64,000 nucleotides of DNA from Zizania palustris (GCA_019279435.1 JAAALK010000286.1:41105712-41169711), one strand, 5' to 3'; shown: positions 20,614 to 32,002, counted from the first letter of the stretch. Notes: generated by a model from the letters alone, not told the origin. Program-made: numbers and translations.

Positions 20614-23083
20614 TCAGACTCGGAAGTTCTTGCCCTCGAAGGTCTGGCCGAACTGCCAGCCGCGAGGGGCGGCGTTCCAGGAGGTGGAGGTGCGGCGGTC
20701 GCTGCCGGTGACGCGGAAGGAGAGCGCGTCGCCAACGAGCACCGAGTTGGACTGCCAGTTCTGACCCCAGTTCCGCGACATCGGCATCCACCCCGTGGCC
20801 GATCCCTTCACGCTCGCCCTCACGATGTCGCCGGCTCCGGCCACGTTGGTGATGAGCACCAGGTTGAAGTACCTGAACCCGTTTATCGTAAACCGCACAC
20901 CTCCCTTCTTCCTGCACGGCACCCTGCAACCAATTCAAAACCACCATTAGCACACATCGTCATTTGTCACCACTAAACCATTCTCCTCCATCTAAAATTG
21001 TTGTCAAATTTACTCCATCTAACACTTCTAAGGTTTCGCGCGTACAAATGTATCCACCATTAGCAGCCAAAGGAGGCATGACAAATGGCAGTGGTAGTAG
21101 GAGAGTGGCGACGTAGGGGCCACGGTCTCACGCGTAACGCGGTGCGGTGGGACGAAAGGACGAGAAAACCCTTGGCCCTTTACGGTCACGGGAAGGACGG
21201 AGGGGCAGATGTGCCATTTCACACAGCTTCACCTCCGTCGTCGTCTTCGACCCAGGGCATGGGGATGTCAGTCTGCCGCTGTGTCAGACTGTCACTCAGC
21301 TCTGCTCCGGCAGCCATCGACCAGGGTACGTACGGGCGGGGTGGTCACGGGGCACCACCACCACCGGCCACCACCGGGGTCACACACACACAGTACTGCA
21401 CATCACAAAAGCGAAAAAGGTCAAGGCGCGTGTGCGTTTTGCTTGTGCCGTGCAGGGCCTACGGAATTCTACACCTCCCAGCGACGCGCTTGGGGCTTGA
21501 CCTGCGTTGGATGTTTCTCTGGGCCAAACGCTGTAGCCACTGCGCCCAGTCCTCTCTCCTCCTGGGCATCCGCTTCCTTTTGTGCCCCCTCGAATTAGTA
21601 CAATTATTATTATTCATCTCCCACTCTAGCTAGTAACTTGTTTTTAATACAGATTATTATAAATCAGTTTATTATTATCTCAATTACAATAATTCCATGC
21701 CCAAAAAACTGCCTTAATTAGGCATGAGAATGCTAATAATAGGTTGCCCTGCTACTACCGTTAGAACGGTTCACGAGTTATTCACACAGCAAGGTTCAGA
21801 CTAGATCTAAAATATACGTGTCAAAAAAACTTTGGGGGCTCTTTTAAAAACGCAATTTTTTTACAAAATCATTTAAAATTACTTTGGAAATAATTCGTTC
21901 CAAATGAGCCTCAAAATCTCAAATAACAAGTGAGCAGAGTTTGGGGGTTCGGCTAAATGCTGGTAAATGTGTGTAGCAGCTAGCGGTGTACGTGACACCA
22001 AGGAGAAGCGGACGCCGCCATTTATAGCTACGTACCAAGACAACTTTTGCGAGCAGTGAGCAATATTTCCAGCCGATATCATGCGCCGCTTTTAAAGCCG
22101 CCGTCGGTGCACATCTCCATACTTCCCCCGTAGATTGAAACGAAAAAACAGAGAAAAATATATAGCCTGGCCGTGCCAGTACTTGCCGTACCGCACCAAT
22201 TAATCTACTGTTTAAAAAGTGGCTAGTTTTTAAGTATTTATTTGCAATCAAAACGGTAATAACGCCGCGGAAAAAGAAAAGCCTAAATGGACGCGGACGT
22301 GGAGACGTTTACTGGCGCTGCAATGGCAGTCGCAGCACACACCGTCACGAAACCGAGGCTAGTGTCTTCCACTAAACCAAGGAAATACGGTAGTAGTGAT
22401 GTGATTTTCATCCAAGAACCAAAAAGAAAAGGAAATGAACAGAGGTCGGAATGCAAGATGGTCACCGGCGGTAGGAGACGGGGACGATGCCGGCGCGGTA
22501 CTCGGCGATGTTAAGGAACATGGGCATGGCGAGGTCGAAGTGGGGGCGAGGAGGATTGCACCAGCCGCCGTTGTCGGAGGGGAGGGCGTAGTTGGGCGGG
22601 CAGAAGTTGGTGGCGGTGATGATGATGGAGGGGCTCCCCGGGTGGCACCACTTCCACCCTGGCTGGTTCTCGCACTTGATCTCGAAGCAGGCGCCGCAGC
22701 TCTGCCCCTCGTTGAATAGCGCCGTGCTCAGCGCCGCGTTGTTCACCCCGTACCCCTGGCTGTACAGGTTCCCGTACCCACACGCCCCTCCTGCATCCAT
22801 CCATCCATCCATCCATCCATCCACAGCTTCGTCAGCCGGCCGGCGAGAAGAAGCCCGCGAGGCCGCGAGAGATACATCCAGAGAAGAGGAGCTAGGGGGC
22901 GCGTTACTTACCCATAGTGCCGGAGGCGTCGCTGCCGCCGTAGAAGGTGGCGTGGGCGCTCTGCCAGGCGCCACCGCCGTACACGCCCGGTATGCGGGCG
23001 GCGGCGGGGGAGACCACGAGCAGCGCCGCTGCCGCCAGTGCGGCCACCACCATGAGCGGCGCAGGCATTGCGGAGACGGCCAT
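20614..23083 (-). CDS. EXPA: Alpha-expansin, three exons, complete
   Basis: Exons (minus): 23083-22912, 22790-22466, 20923-20614, all with GT...AG introns; 807 nt, 268 residues. Start is ATG 23083. The N-terminus is a hydrophobic signal peptide ending near VVSPAAA, then RIPGVYGGGAWQSAHATFYG. The double-psi barrel domain has GACGYGNLYSQGYGVNNAAL, CGACFEIKC and the HFD motif in RPHFDLAMP. The C-terminal binding domain has GGVRFTINGF and ends RGWQFGQTFEGKNFRV. Alpha-expansins loosen the primary cell wall at acid pH without hydrolysis and act in the apoplast. Length is slightly above the usual 245-260. Intron 1 holds a CATC repeat; intron 2 is about 1.5 kb. The orthologue number was not assigned. 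Confidence 0.95.
22794..22822. repeat. (CATC)n microsatellite in expansin intron 1
   Basis: About seven perfect CATC units directly next to the intron 1 acceptor; the final unit merges with the CAG acceptor on the minus strand. Confidence 0.95.
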
Positions 23084-23185
23084 CACGCAGCACGGCTCTG
23101 CTCACCGGCGGCAGCAGCAAGCACCAGCAGGAGGGGAGATGACAGAGTGGGCGTGGTGGTGGGGAGGCGGACGGGTCGGGGGCGG

Positions 23186-23192
23186 TATTTAT
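23186..23192 (-). promoter_or_regulatory. TATA box of the expansin gene
   Basis: ATAAATA on the minus strand, about 103 bases upstream of the ATG, set in GC-rich DNA. The distance fits a 5' UTR of about 70-75 bases. Confidence 0.7.
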
Positions 23193-23229
23193 GGAGGCAC
23201 GAGCCAGACCAAATAATGGCGCGCGTCGC

Positions 23230-24539
23230 GGGGGCTAATCTACTGCTACAAGAGAAAAAAAAACGAAAAGAGACGGAGAAGGACGGAGGCGTTTCCGTTA
23301 AGAAATGCCTGTTCTAGCAACGGTCCGTGCTGCCGCTGCTACAGCTGTGATCTCGTGCACCGGAGGGCAGTTTGGACTTTTGGACCTTTTTTTTCTTTTT
23401 AATCTTCGTACGGCAATGGCTGAGCTGTTTGGTGTAAACATCTACAGCGATTAATAATTACACAGATAAATAATAAAAATATAATATATAGGAAAAAGTT
23501 GTCTTTTATTTTCTGGTGTATGTCTATATAATGAGTATGAATTCTCTCAATTTATAGATAAAATTCCTGAAAATAAGGTACTATATAAAGGAAACAATCT
23601 TATATAAAGGGAATGCGAGATCTAGATTTGTTTACTCGACTCTACATATTTGTAGTTTTCTATTCATATATCATCACTGCTATCACATGAGTTTTCTAAC
23701 ATTTCCGTGACATGTCTCCGAAACTTTCTGTTGGTGCTGTGCTGATGCTTGCTGCCTTGCTGGAGAGGCAACGAGAGCAGGATTTATATGCGATGTCATG
23801 GGATCCCGAATTAACTCGGGTTTGTATTGGATTCCGTCAATTCCTCTCGCGTTGCACCGCTTGTGATCCCCGGTCGATCGCATGCACGGCGGTCGGCGGG
23901 GTCGGGTATAACATCGTACACATCCTATGAGCGGCCACATGCACGAGCCATAAAGCTACCGTTGCCCTTCTTTTATCGCTCCTGTATGTTCAGACCATCA
24001 CGGTACGTAACTGGTTACCTTCAGACAAACACGTTATTTTTTATAGTCTTTTTCTTCGACTGTTTTGCTATGCTACCAGCTCGTGAAAATCGGCACGACA
24101 AACATAAAATCAGACTATATTGATGATGATGATGATGATGATAACTGAGCCGATAGTCATAATAAGCCGATAGTCATAATAATCGACCCTCTAGTCGCAT
24201 CGGAAATAACTGGGCTTGAATCCGCAATTAGTATTTATAACTTAATTTATAAATACATAGATCTCTTTAGTTACGCCCTACCGTAGCACGTGCATCTTCC
24301 ACCTATTCAGAGTCATTTTCTGCTGCCGCACACCACATACGCTGACGAACAACTGATTAGCTGGATCAACGGATGAAGCTGTAAGTTGTAGCCATTTGGT
24401 AATTGTTTCTCGTTGGTAATCTATATGGTCAATTAGTTGCTTCTCATTGGTAATTTTATTAAGTAATCAATGTGCTTTCTCGATATTCTAAAGTATTTGA
24501 GATTTATACGTGCTGTTTCTCATTTGTTATTGTATACAA
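23230..24539. other. Intergenic, no gene seen
   Basis: AT-rich upstream DNA of the expansin gene. It contains a short GAT microsatellite (about 24121-24143) followed by a double copy of agccgatagtcataata (24149-24185). No convincing coding frame was found. Confidence 0.5.
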
Positions 24540-24645
24540 AATTTTGTTAGCCACTCTTGTGTCTATTGTATCTGCCGAAAATAGTTTTTCTAAGCTTAAA
24601 TTGTTGAATTTTTATTAACGTCATAATATGTGTGTGTTTGACAAG
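24540..24645 (+). pseudogene. hAT transposase C-terminal fragment
   Basis: The plus frame reads ATLVSIVSAENSFSKLKLLN then FY, stop, RHNM. This resembles the hAT dimerisation region (consensus like SVASAERSFSKLKLIK-YLRSTM). A stop interrupts it, and no further transposase sequence or inverted ends were recognised nearby. Confidence 0.6.
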
Positions 24646-24984
24646 ACTCCAGCTCTAACTTTTTTATTTGTCGTGTGAAGTTGGAACCAAGTCAAACATT
24701 TTTCTTGAGTAGTGAATTCTACTGAGAGCGCTCTAGAAAAATGAACTAGAGTGGTGGAGGAGGATCTAGCCAGCTTCAAGTGCTTCACTCTAACTCAGTG
24801 TAGATTTCAGGAGCCAGATCTCTACCAAACAACCCTATATACCACACAAGAAATATTACTTGATGGGTTAACAATAGCACTTAAAATGATATCTTGAAGA
24901 AGATTAAATATAAAAATTTAATTGGAAATTTAATTCAAAAATACTAATAATTTGATATCACTGTTGTTAAGTTGGCGTAATATA

Positions 24985-25470
24985 GAAATACACAACATGT
25001 TTTAGGATTAGAACCTCAAAAGGTTCAAAGTATTTACAAGGGTTCAACGATACCCAAAACCTCCAATTCCAAAGTGGAAAATAGTCTTCTAGTGGGAGTT
25101 GTACTTATTAACATGAAGAGTGTTCGATCCTCACCCTCTACAAGGGGAGGGTATTTATAGACACTTTAACAATATAGTAACACTAGTTTGCCCCCTACGT
25201 TCAAATGACTATTACAATACTATACAATGAACTATATTGGAGTAATTTAGTAACACTCAGTGTGAAGATGGCTAGACACACGTCTTGCCGAAGGAGATGG
25301 AGAGACTATAGTTTCAATGTCGCCTCCAAGTGGTTTTGAGGTACGCAACCCCTTTGGTGGAGTGTGATTCATAATGACAAGCGGTTTTATGCCGCTAGTC
25401 TTTGAAGCATCTTATGGCGATTTAGGACGAAGTTGTGACTTGAGGATTTAGAATGGACTTCACAATATTT
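24985..25470 (-). repeat. LTR relic, family also present at 59.5 and 63.6 kb
   Basis: Shares a series of words with 59478-60080 and with the reverse complement of 63400-63860: gttagaacctca-aaggtt, gtgttcgat-cctc, a TATA-like tatttatag, and gatgactat-acaatga-atac. TATA orientation (TATAAATA on the minus strand) places this copy on the minus strand. Edges are approximate. Confidence 0.65.
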
Positions 25471-25489
25471 GTTATTAATTCCCTTTTTC

Positions 25490-25732
25490 TTGTGGAAATG
25501 CTCCAATCAAATCCATGCCCCCATCGGGCAAGGGGCCAATCTGGTTCAATAACATGTAGTGGAGTGGGAGGACGATGGTTTCGCTTGCCCATCCACTAGC
25601 AGTCGTGGCAGATGCGAACCAAGGCCTCAACATCAGCCATTATGGTGGGCCAATATAGGACCTATCGAAGTGTCTTGTCCACAAGCGCCCGAGGCCCAAG
25701 ATGGCTCCCGTAGATCTCCCGTATAGAATAAA
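25490..25732 (-). pseudogene. Ty3 (Tat-like) integrase fragment
   Basis: The minus strand reads LYWPTIMADVEALVRICHDC, stop, WMGKRNHRPPTPLHVIEPDW then PLARWG. This lines up with FYWPAIVRDAEDLVRVCQGC and RWGMDLIGP of the intact Tat pol at 612-4622. It has a stop and a frame change in the core start. It lies just upstream (minus sense) of the LTR relic at 24985-25470, so both may be ends of one deleted element. Confidence 0.8.
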
Positions 25733-25817
25733 TTATGTTATACATTGAGTGTAGAAAATTTTTTAACCACAAACAAAGTTGCAAATATCTTATTGTCTTG
25801 TATTGCTACAAAATCCT

Positions 25818-25936
25818 CACTAACTTAAGTATTTAATAATTATATAAAAAATAAATAAATCATACATATTAATATTCACTAACTTAAGTATTTCATAATT
25901 ACATAAATATTAAATAAATCATACGTATTAATATAG
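25818..25936. repeat. 59-bp tandem duplication, AT-rich
   Basis: cactaacttaagtattt starts at 25818 and again at 25877; the two copies share the block aataaatcata-atattaatat. No coding content. Confidence 0.85.
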
Positions 25937-26176
25937 TGATATCATTTTATCTTGAATCCATAAAAGTTTAATGTGTGAAATCTTAAAATGGATACGGATG
26001 TATCTATTTTCATATCCACATTAAATAGAAATTCACCCATATTTATAAAACGAATTCAGATGTTTCCAAATATCGTCCATATTTAATTCGAATACAAATA
26101 CAAATATCTATATTTATAATTATTCGAATATGAATACAAATAATTATGATATTTTGACGTCCATACCCCATTGGAT

Positions 26177-26489
26177 GTGCCATGACGGATTTTTTAAATA
26201 ATATTTTTTAACAAAATTTTAAATCTGTATAGCGCTTCCAAAAAAATTCAAAAATAAGTAACAGTCGGCCGACCAACTGCCGATTGCCACCACGTAGCCC
26301 GTAGTCGGCACTTGGTCAGCCGACTCCGGCCACAACAATGCCACTCGGTCGACCAAATACCGACTGGATACCACGCTGGCACGGCTCTGCGCGCAACATC
26401 TAGTTTCCACCGACTCATGCCACGTCAGTGGGAGTCGGCCGTTGAAGGGTCGACTCCTCCCCTATATAAAGGGGTCGAACCCTCCCTTC
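26177..26489 (+). repeat. Left terminal inverted repeat of the MULE
   Basis: Starts GTGCCATGACGGATTTTTT and matches the reverse complement of 57090-57361 through an AT-rich part, a GTCGG/GACCAA-rich part and cccctatataaagg. Identity is moderate, with many substitutions and small indels, so the element is old. Two or three copies of a GACCAA-n-TGCCGAC-like word in both directions lie at 26262-26370. Confidence 0.85.
26461..26472 (+). promoter_or_regulatory. TATA box in the left inverted repeat
   Basis: CCTATATAAAGG pointing into the element, ahead of the plus-strand transposase-like and PMD genes. The same box, inverted, is kept in the right repeat. Confidence 0.7.
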
Positions 26490-26569
26490 CCACTCCACCC
26501 TTGCTTGCACCTACCTCCATTCTCCAGGTATGTCTTTCTTCTCCTTCTACTTGTACTTTTTGTTGTATA

Positions 26570-26905
26570 GTTTAGGAGTAGTTTAGGGGTAGTTTAGTAG
26601 TAGTTTAAGAGTAGTTTAGCAATAGTTTAGCATTAGTTTATGAGTAGTTTAGGAGTATTTAGTGTTAATTTAGGACTAATTTAGTTGTAGTTAACTAGTG
26701 AATTAACGATGATTTTAGATTAATTAGCAGTAATATAGGCGTGATTTAGCTATACTTTAGGACTAATTTAGGGGTAGTTTAATAATTAATTAGCAGTAAT
26801 TTTAGAGTATTTAGCAGTAATTTATGAATAATTTGTCTGTACTTTATCATTACATTAGTGGTAGTTTAATAGTAATTAGCAGTAATTTAGTAGTAATTTA
26901 CCAAT
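26570..26905. repeat. Degenerate short tandem repeat built on tagtttaggag
   Basis: More than twenty loose copies of a TTTAG-n-(A/G)TAG word at about 11-13 bp spacing, e.g. gtagtttaggggtagtttag. It follows the left inverted repeat, in the presumed leader or first intron of the plus-strand gene. Confidence 0.75.
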
Positions 26906-27214
26906 ACTATAAGGGTATATGTAATGAATAGTTCTTACATAAATTAGTGATAAATTTTGAATAATTGAAAATTAATTAAGGGGTCTTTTTGAAACAATTA
27001 AGTGTACTTTTATCCGCATTTACACATAATTTACATATTTTTTACCTCATTTATAGAATTTATTTATGATCATTACGAAAAATTTAGAAGTTTTATGAAC
27101 ATTGTCCTTCTTTGTGCATAGCTATTTTGCTGTGCTAGCTAGCTGACGCAAGACCAAACCGTCACTGCATTTGCTGTTGTCTAGTGCCGTTGTAGGTATT
27201 CACATATAGTTGAT

Positions 27215-27432
27215 TTCCTTGTGTTATATATTTAATGCATTGTGCAATTTTTACATTAGTATATTGTTGTTTACATGTAATGCACTTGGTATTATGTTTT
27301 TATCATATTGTTTACTTTATTGTGTTATATATTTGAAATTTATATATAAAGTAGTGATATTTGATGAATACTTGACACATAATTATTTTTTACATGTAAT
27401 GCACTTTGGTATTATGTTTTTTGTCGTATTAT
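27215..27432. repeat. Imperfect direct duplication of about 105 bp
   Basis: ttgtgttatatattt and tttacatgtaatgcactt-ggtattatgttttt occur twice, near 27219-27312 and 27319-27425. Located just before the splice-like acceptor (taatttag, 27450) of the transposase-like exon. Confidence 0.8.
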
Positions 27433-27475
27433 TTGATGCTTAATTTAGCCACGTTGGTGTGAAGTGTGAATATTA

Positions 27476-27697
27476 ATGTTTTCGGAAATTATGGACAGAC
27501 CATCATTTAGGATTTACTATGGATATGGTCACGTAGTTATTAGTCATGACGGTGCTGATCTTAGTAGTTATCAATATACTGAAAACAGTTTAAGTCGGGT
27601 GGAGGAGCGTGACATTGATAGCATTAGGTGGTGGATGTATTGTATTTTTCGAGTGGATAAGGATCAGTGGGATTTGTATCTGTATGCTCGATGCAGC
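27476..27697 (+). pseudogene. MULE transposase N-terminal-like exon, split by the Tekay insertion
   Basis: The frame starts MFSEIMDRPSFRIYYGYG and goes on with DGADLSSYQYTENSLSRVEE, WWMYCIFRVDKDQWDLYLYA. I associate this pattern with N-terminal regions of MudrA-like proteins in grass transposons, from memory and not searched. The Tekay element enters after YARCS; the frame resumes in register at 41404 with HVPEGLFWEMASITSNNM, then a stop. A further frame there (FYYLKQHVKGYVRMALEKGW) suggests a one-base shift. The preceding tttag (27446-27450) looks like a splice acceptor. The zinc-finger and DDE parts of a transposase were not found. Confidence 0.5.
27693..27697 (+). repeat. Target site duplication GCAGC, left copy (Tekay element)
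   Basis: GCAGC directly before TGTAACACCCC; the same five bases follow the right LTR at 41399-41403. Confidence 0.95.
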
Positions 27698-30600
27698 TGT
27701 AACACCCCAAATTTTCAAAACAATAAAAATATTATTAAATTCAATTTATTGGAATTATTATTTCAGAAAAATACTTTTAATTCTTTTTATACCCTTTTGA
27801 ACTACAACATGGAGTAGATGACCAAATCAGGAGGTGAAACTTTTTGTATATGATCCTAAGACCAAAATATAATTTTGGGAATTTTTATAAATTTTTATCA
27901 ACCTTGGAAGTAGCCCCAATATTTTAATCTATTTTCTGGAATTATTTTTATTCAGAAAAGTATTGGAACAGTAATGGGCTCCTCTCCCTCCCTTTTCTCT
28001 CTCCCGGCCGGCCCAGCCCGTTACCGCGCCCGCCTTAGACTGACGCATGGACCCCACCTATCGGCGCCGAAACTTTCCCCTCGCGCGCGCACCCGACACC
28101 GCGGCCCCACCCGTCAGCCTTCCCGTTCGCTCGCTCGCGCTCACTGGCCAGTGGCCCCCGCCTGTCAGCTTCGCCTTCAACCTCCCGCCGTCGCCCCCAA
28201 ATCGCGCCGGCCGTCGACCTCGCCCTCGGATCCGCCTCGCTGGCCCGTCCCGCTTTAATTCGTCGCCATTAATCGGTCCCCCGCGTCGCGCCGACCGTTT
28301 CCCCGCTTTAACCCTCGCGTTTACGCCACGGGATCGCCGCTCCGCGTGCATGGCCGAGCCATCGCCGGCGAGTAAAGGCCCTCGGCCGATTTCCTTGCAT
28401 GCGAGCCCTCTCCGGCGTCCTATTTAAGCCCCAACCTGAGCCGCGTTCGACCCCCACGCCTAATCGCCTCGAGAACGAACAGAGCACCCGCAATCCACGT
28501 TTTAGCGCCCACCCTCTAATTCACCTCCGGCCACCGCTCGCCGTCGCACCAGACCTCCTCCGCCCGTGCCTCCGCCACCAACGTGACCGCGAGAACGACC
28601 CCGACCTCGGCCACCCCTCCGCCGACGTCGAACCCCGCCGGAACACCATCGCCGACGAGGAACCCGAGCCACTCCGCCGTCTACCCTCGTCGCCGGCCTC
28701 GCTCCGTCGACCCCTCGCCTCGCCTAAGGTACCATCGTGACCGCCTTGGCCTCCTCTTTCCGTTTTCGCATAGAGCTAGGGCCTAGCCCCCTCGTAGGCA
28801 CCATCGCCACCGCACCCGAGCCCCGCCGTCGCCGGAGACGAAGGGGGTATAGCCCCCTTAGCGCGTGTCGTGCCGGATTCAATCCTGGCCGCACGATCGC
28901 AATCGGACGACGCGCGTGAGCCCACGTACGCGATCTAATCCGCACCGTCGGATCTGGTCAAAGCGTTACGTTTTAATCTCGCGCGTCGATTCCCACTTAA
29001 CCCGACGCGCGATCTCGTGCGTCCACGTGGTACCCCTTCACGCGTTTTAATCCTGGCCGTCCGTTGTCACTTAACCCTCCCGCCTCGCGCCTGGCCATCG
29101 GATCCAGATCCGACGGTCCAGATCGAGCCGGCGCACGCGCACAGTGCGCGGGTTCACCGTGGGCCTGGCTCACCGTGGACCCGAGAGTTTTAAAATTTGA
29201 AAATAAATTCCAGAAATGCTTTTAAACTTGTAAAATTCATATCTAATGCATTTGGACTCTAAAAATTACCATTCCAATTTTAGAAAATTCATAAAATTAT
29301 TCTCTACATATTTATGCAATAAAAACAGTAGGTTTACTTTGACATTTCCATGTTTATTCAAATAATTACTCAAAAGCCTTTAGGATTAAAATATGGATTA
29401 AAATATTTAAACTTCAGAAAAATTGATATTAATTTCCTTTCTGTCCATTCACTGAAAACCACCAAATTGACATGAACTTTTCATTTCACATTTATTTGAG
29501 AATTCAATATGACAATAATCACATTTAAACAATTGTTTTCTAAAAAGGACAACCCCTCATTTTAATCCCTTTAAAATTATTTATAAAGTTCAGAACCTTA
29601 ACCTTTGAGTTTATTTATTTTTAATCAAACCAACTTTAACTTATATGCTTGTAATGTAATGTTATATGGTTGATTGAGTGTTATGCTCTTTTTGTTTTAC
29701 TCTTTATATTAAAAAGACTACGACGCCGCCGAGGAGCCGGAATACTTCCCGGAAGTCCCTCCCTCTCCCTTTGCTGAACAAGGCAAGTCACCAAACCATT
29801 CTTTTGAGCATATTGAACCCATGTCTGAATTGACTATCGCTAAAACACATAGGTTATGTATATGCATTAGTCAAATGAACCCTTACATTATATTTATTTA
29901 GGATCCCCCGACCTTGATGTGCAACCCAAGCCATGCTATCTCGCCTAACCTCCTTGTCACCATATGATCAATGATATTAGCTAGTGTCCAATGTATTGGC
30001 ACGACCGCTATAGGATAAAAATGAGTCGTAGCGAAATGGTTCTATTATATGATCCCGTTACTTCTTATCTTTGGAAATTCTGTTGGTGATGAGTCATGGT
30101 TGTGAGTGTATGCATGGTGGGTTCCGGGTGCAAGCTAGGGCATTGGTCAGTCGCACCCGGGGCACTATAAGGACCGGTCTGAGGGATCCGTTGCAATACA
30201 CTTACGTACTAACCACAAGTCTAGTGGGTAAGTCCTAACTAAGGTATGGGTTGTTCCAAACCGAGGCCACCATTTGGAGATGGGTCAAGTTGCACCTGCG
30301 GGTGACTTGTACCAATGTGGCGCAAAAGGGGGTGCGACGTTAGCCGGGATGCGGCCCGGCGCGCCGGCGAAACCTAGAGCGGGTGGTTATCGCTTGGAAC
30401 ATCTCATATTGAGGTTTTGGCACGAGTTCCCGTGAAATGGGTCATCTCGTTGAGATGAGTGCGTGCCTTGTGGGTACAGTAGTACATCTCTGATCAGAGT
30501 CTTAAATCTTTTCGAAAAGCCGAGCCCACGGTCAAGGGCGGGTTGCGTAACATCCCCCAGTTAGTTTACTTGAATATGTATGTGCATGATGGATTGATAT

Positions 30601-31081
30601 GTAAGGACCGTTGTGCGAGGAGGTAAAACGTACTCCTCGAGTTAGTTGATGTTGATGATGTTCATATTTACTTTCCGCATGATTAAAATATGATTACACT
30701 AAATGTCATAACTGCAACTGCCTTATTCCGCATTGTTAGCCTTTATCCTTCCTTGTTTATTATCCTGCATTATTATTTGCATTTGCGGTGGCTTGTTGAG
30801 TACTTTTGTACTCATACCCGTTGGACCCCACAGAGGATGTTTATCTTGAAGACGGTCTGGAGTAGCGACCCAGTCAAGAAGAAAGATCCTGAAGAAGACG
30901 TTCGTCATGCCGTTATTTAATTACTTTATTACTGTTTTTTACTAAAACAACGTTGTAATAAATATGGTCTGCGTACCATGGATTTTATCGTATGTACGTT
31001 GTCGCATGATGAACCTCTTGTATTATTGTTTTTCTATGGAAATTCAATAATGTCTCGATTTTGATAAATCGGGGCGCTACA
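27698..31081 (+). repeat. 5' LTR of the Tekay element (3384 bp)
   Basis: TGTAACACCCC...GCGCTACA. The first part is GC-rich, the middle very AT-rich. A TATA-like tatttaag lies at 28421-28428, with candidate poly(A) signals such as aataaatatg near 30957. The ORFs of 60-126 codons in it are low-complexity and repeated in the other LTR; I do not count them as genes. Confidence 0.96.
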
Positions 31082-31084
31082 AGA

Positions 31085-31096
31085 TGGTATCAGAGC
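31085..31096 (+). promoter_or_regulatory. Primer binding site of the Tekay element
   Basis: TGGTATCAGAGC, the initiator Met-tRNA complement, three bases after the LTR end. Confidence 0.95.
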
Positions 31097-31196
31097 CGAC
31101 TTGACTGTAGGAAGCCAAACAGACCCGCCTAGCCATTAGCCATAGGAAATTATTTCTCGAAAATCTACTTCATAAACTTTGTCCCTCTCCTCACTT

Positions 31197-32002
31197 TTAT
31201 TCAACTTGCTGTTTTGTAGATGCCTGTCTACCAAGTCCACAGCTACTTGCCGCCACTATGAGGGCTTCGTCCGGGAGCTCCGCATGATGCTCACCTTTCT
31301 CGGGTTCCTCTTCGAACCCGAATTCCAAGGAGTGTACCCCGACGAGTTCGCCGGGCCTTGTGACGTCTCCCTCACCGTCCATGGCTCCGGGGAACATCTG
31401 CCGCCCTACACCACCGCACTTGGAGGCCCGACTTTCGACGTCGCGTGCCAACGAGTCGCCCTCCAGGCCCTCATGGAGCTGAGGATGATCTACGATGATC
31501 GTCTTCAGAACTCATCCTTCCGGCTTGTGCCGAAGCGTACTCCCGGAGCCCACCGTAGCATCTACCTCGGAGTTCACTCCGTGCGTGATCCGGTCATGGC
31601 CCGGCAGTCGCGTCTTCTGCAGGCCATGGATGATCTCCACACTGAGGCGGTGCTCGACGCCGACGAGCATCATGAGGCGGTTGCGTTCTTCTTCGTGAAG
31701 AAACGAAGAGCCTGATCCAACAGAACGGCGAGCTGCAGCGCAAGATCATGCAGCTGCAGAAGGATATAGCGGAGATGGTCCCTCTTCTTCCAAGGAAGAA
31801 GAAGCCTATCCGTGAGCCCCTCCCTCGCCCCAAGAGGATCCCGCCACGACCCTCCCCCGCCAGGCCTTCTACCAGCGCCCCTCCTCCACGCCCCGGCCTC
31901 GTCTCCGACTCCATCATCGAGAATTTTCTCGAACCCACCATCTCTCTGGAGCCGCGCACTCGTGGTTCCGAGAGCACGGAGACCGCTTCCGGTGGCGAGT
32001 AG
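31197..32002 (+). pseudogene. Extra ORF upstream of gag in the Tekay element, unknown function, one frame break
   Basis: The frame ending at 31715 reads CRHYEGFVRELRMMLTFLGF, then EPEFQGVYPDEFAG, AYxHRSIYL-like and AVAFFF. About 31690 the sensible frame shifts, and a second frame (31748-32002 and just upstream) continues with a coiled-coil-like LIQQNGELQRKIMQLQKDIA, a basic proline-rich stretch PREPLPRPKRIPPRP-like, and ends ESTETASGGE. Together they would be roughly 260-270 residues. A splice-like acceptor (gttttgtag) lies just before ATG 31220, which is in another frame. I know no function. A short relative lies at 62637-62785. The break falls at a ttcttcttc run, so a sequencing error is possible. 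Confidence 0.6.

Noticed and set aside
21085..21633. Plus-strand frames of up to 182 codons within expansin intron 2
   Set aside because: No domain, low-complexity His/Arg/Ser content, and they are antisense to an intron with clear splice borders.
22904..23086. GTG at 23086-23084 as the expansin start
   Set aside because: The ATG directly after it gives a normal signal peptide and is the standard plant start.
27974..28745. Arg/Pro-rich frames of 94-126 codons, repeated at 38291-39057
   Set aside because: They lie in the GC-rich part of the two Tekay LTRs and lack any conserved domain.
30690..30920. 76-codon frame identical at 41007-41237
   Set aside because: It is in the LTR; identity comes from LTR duplication, not from gene conservation.
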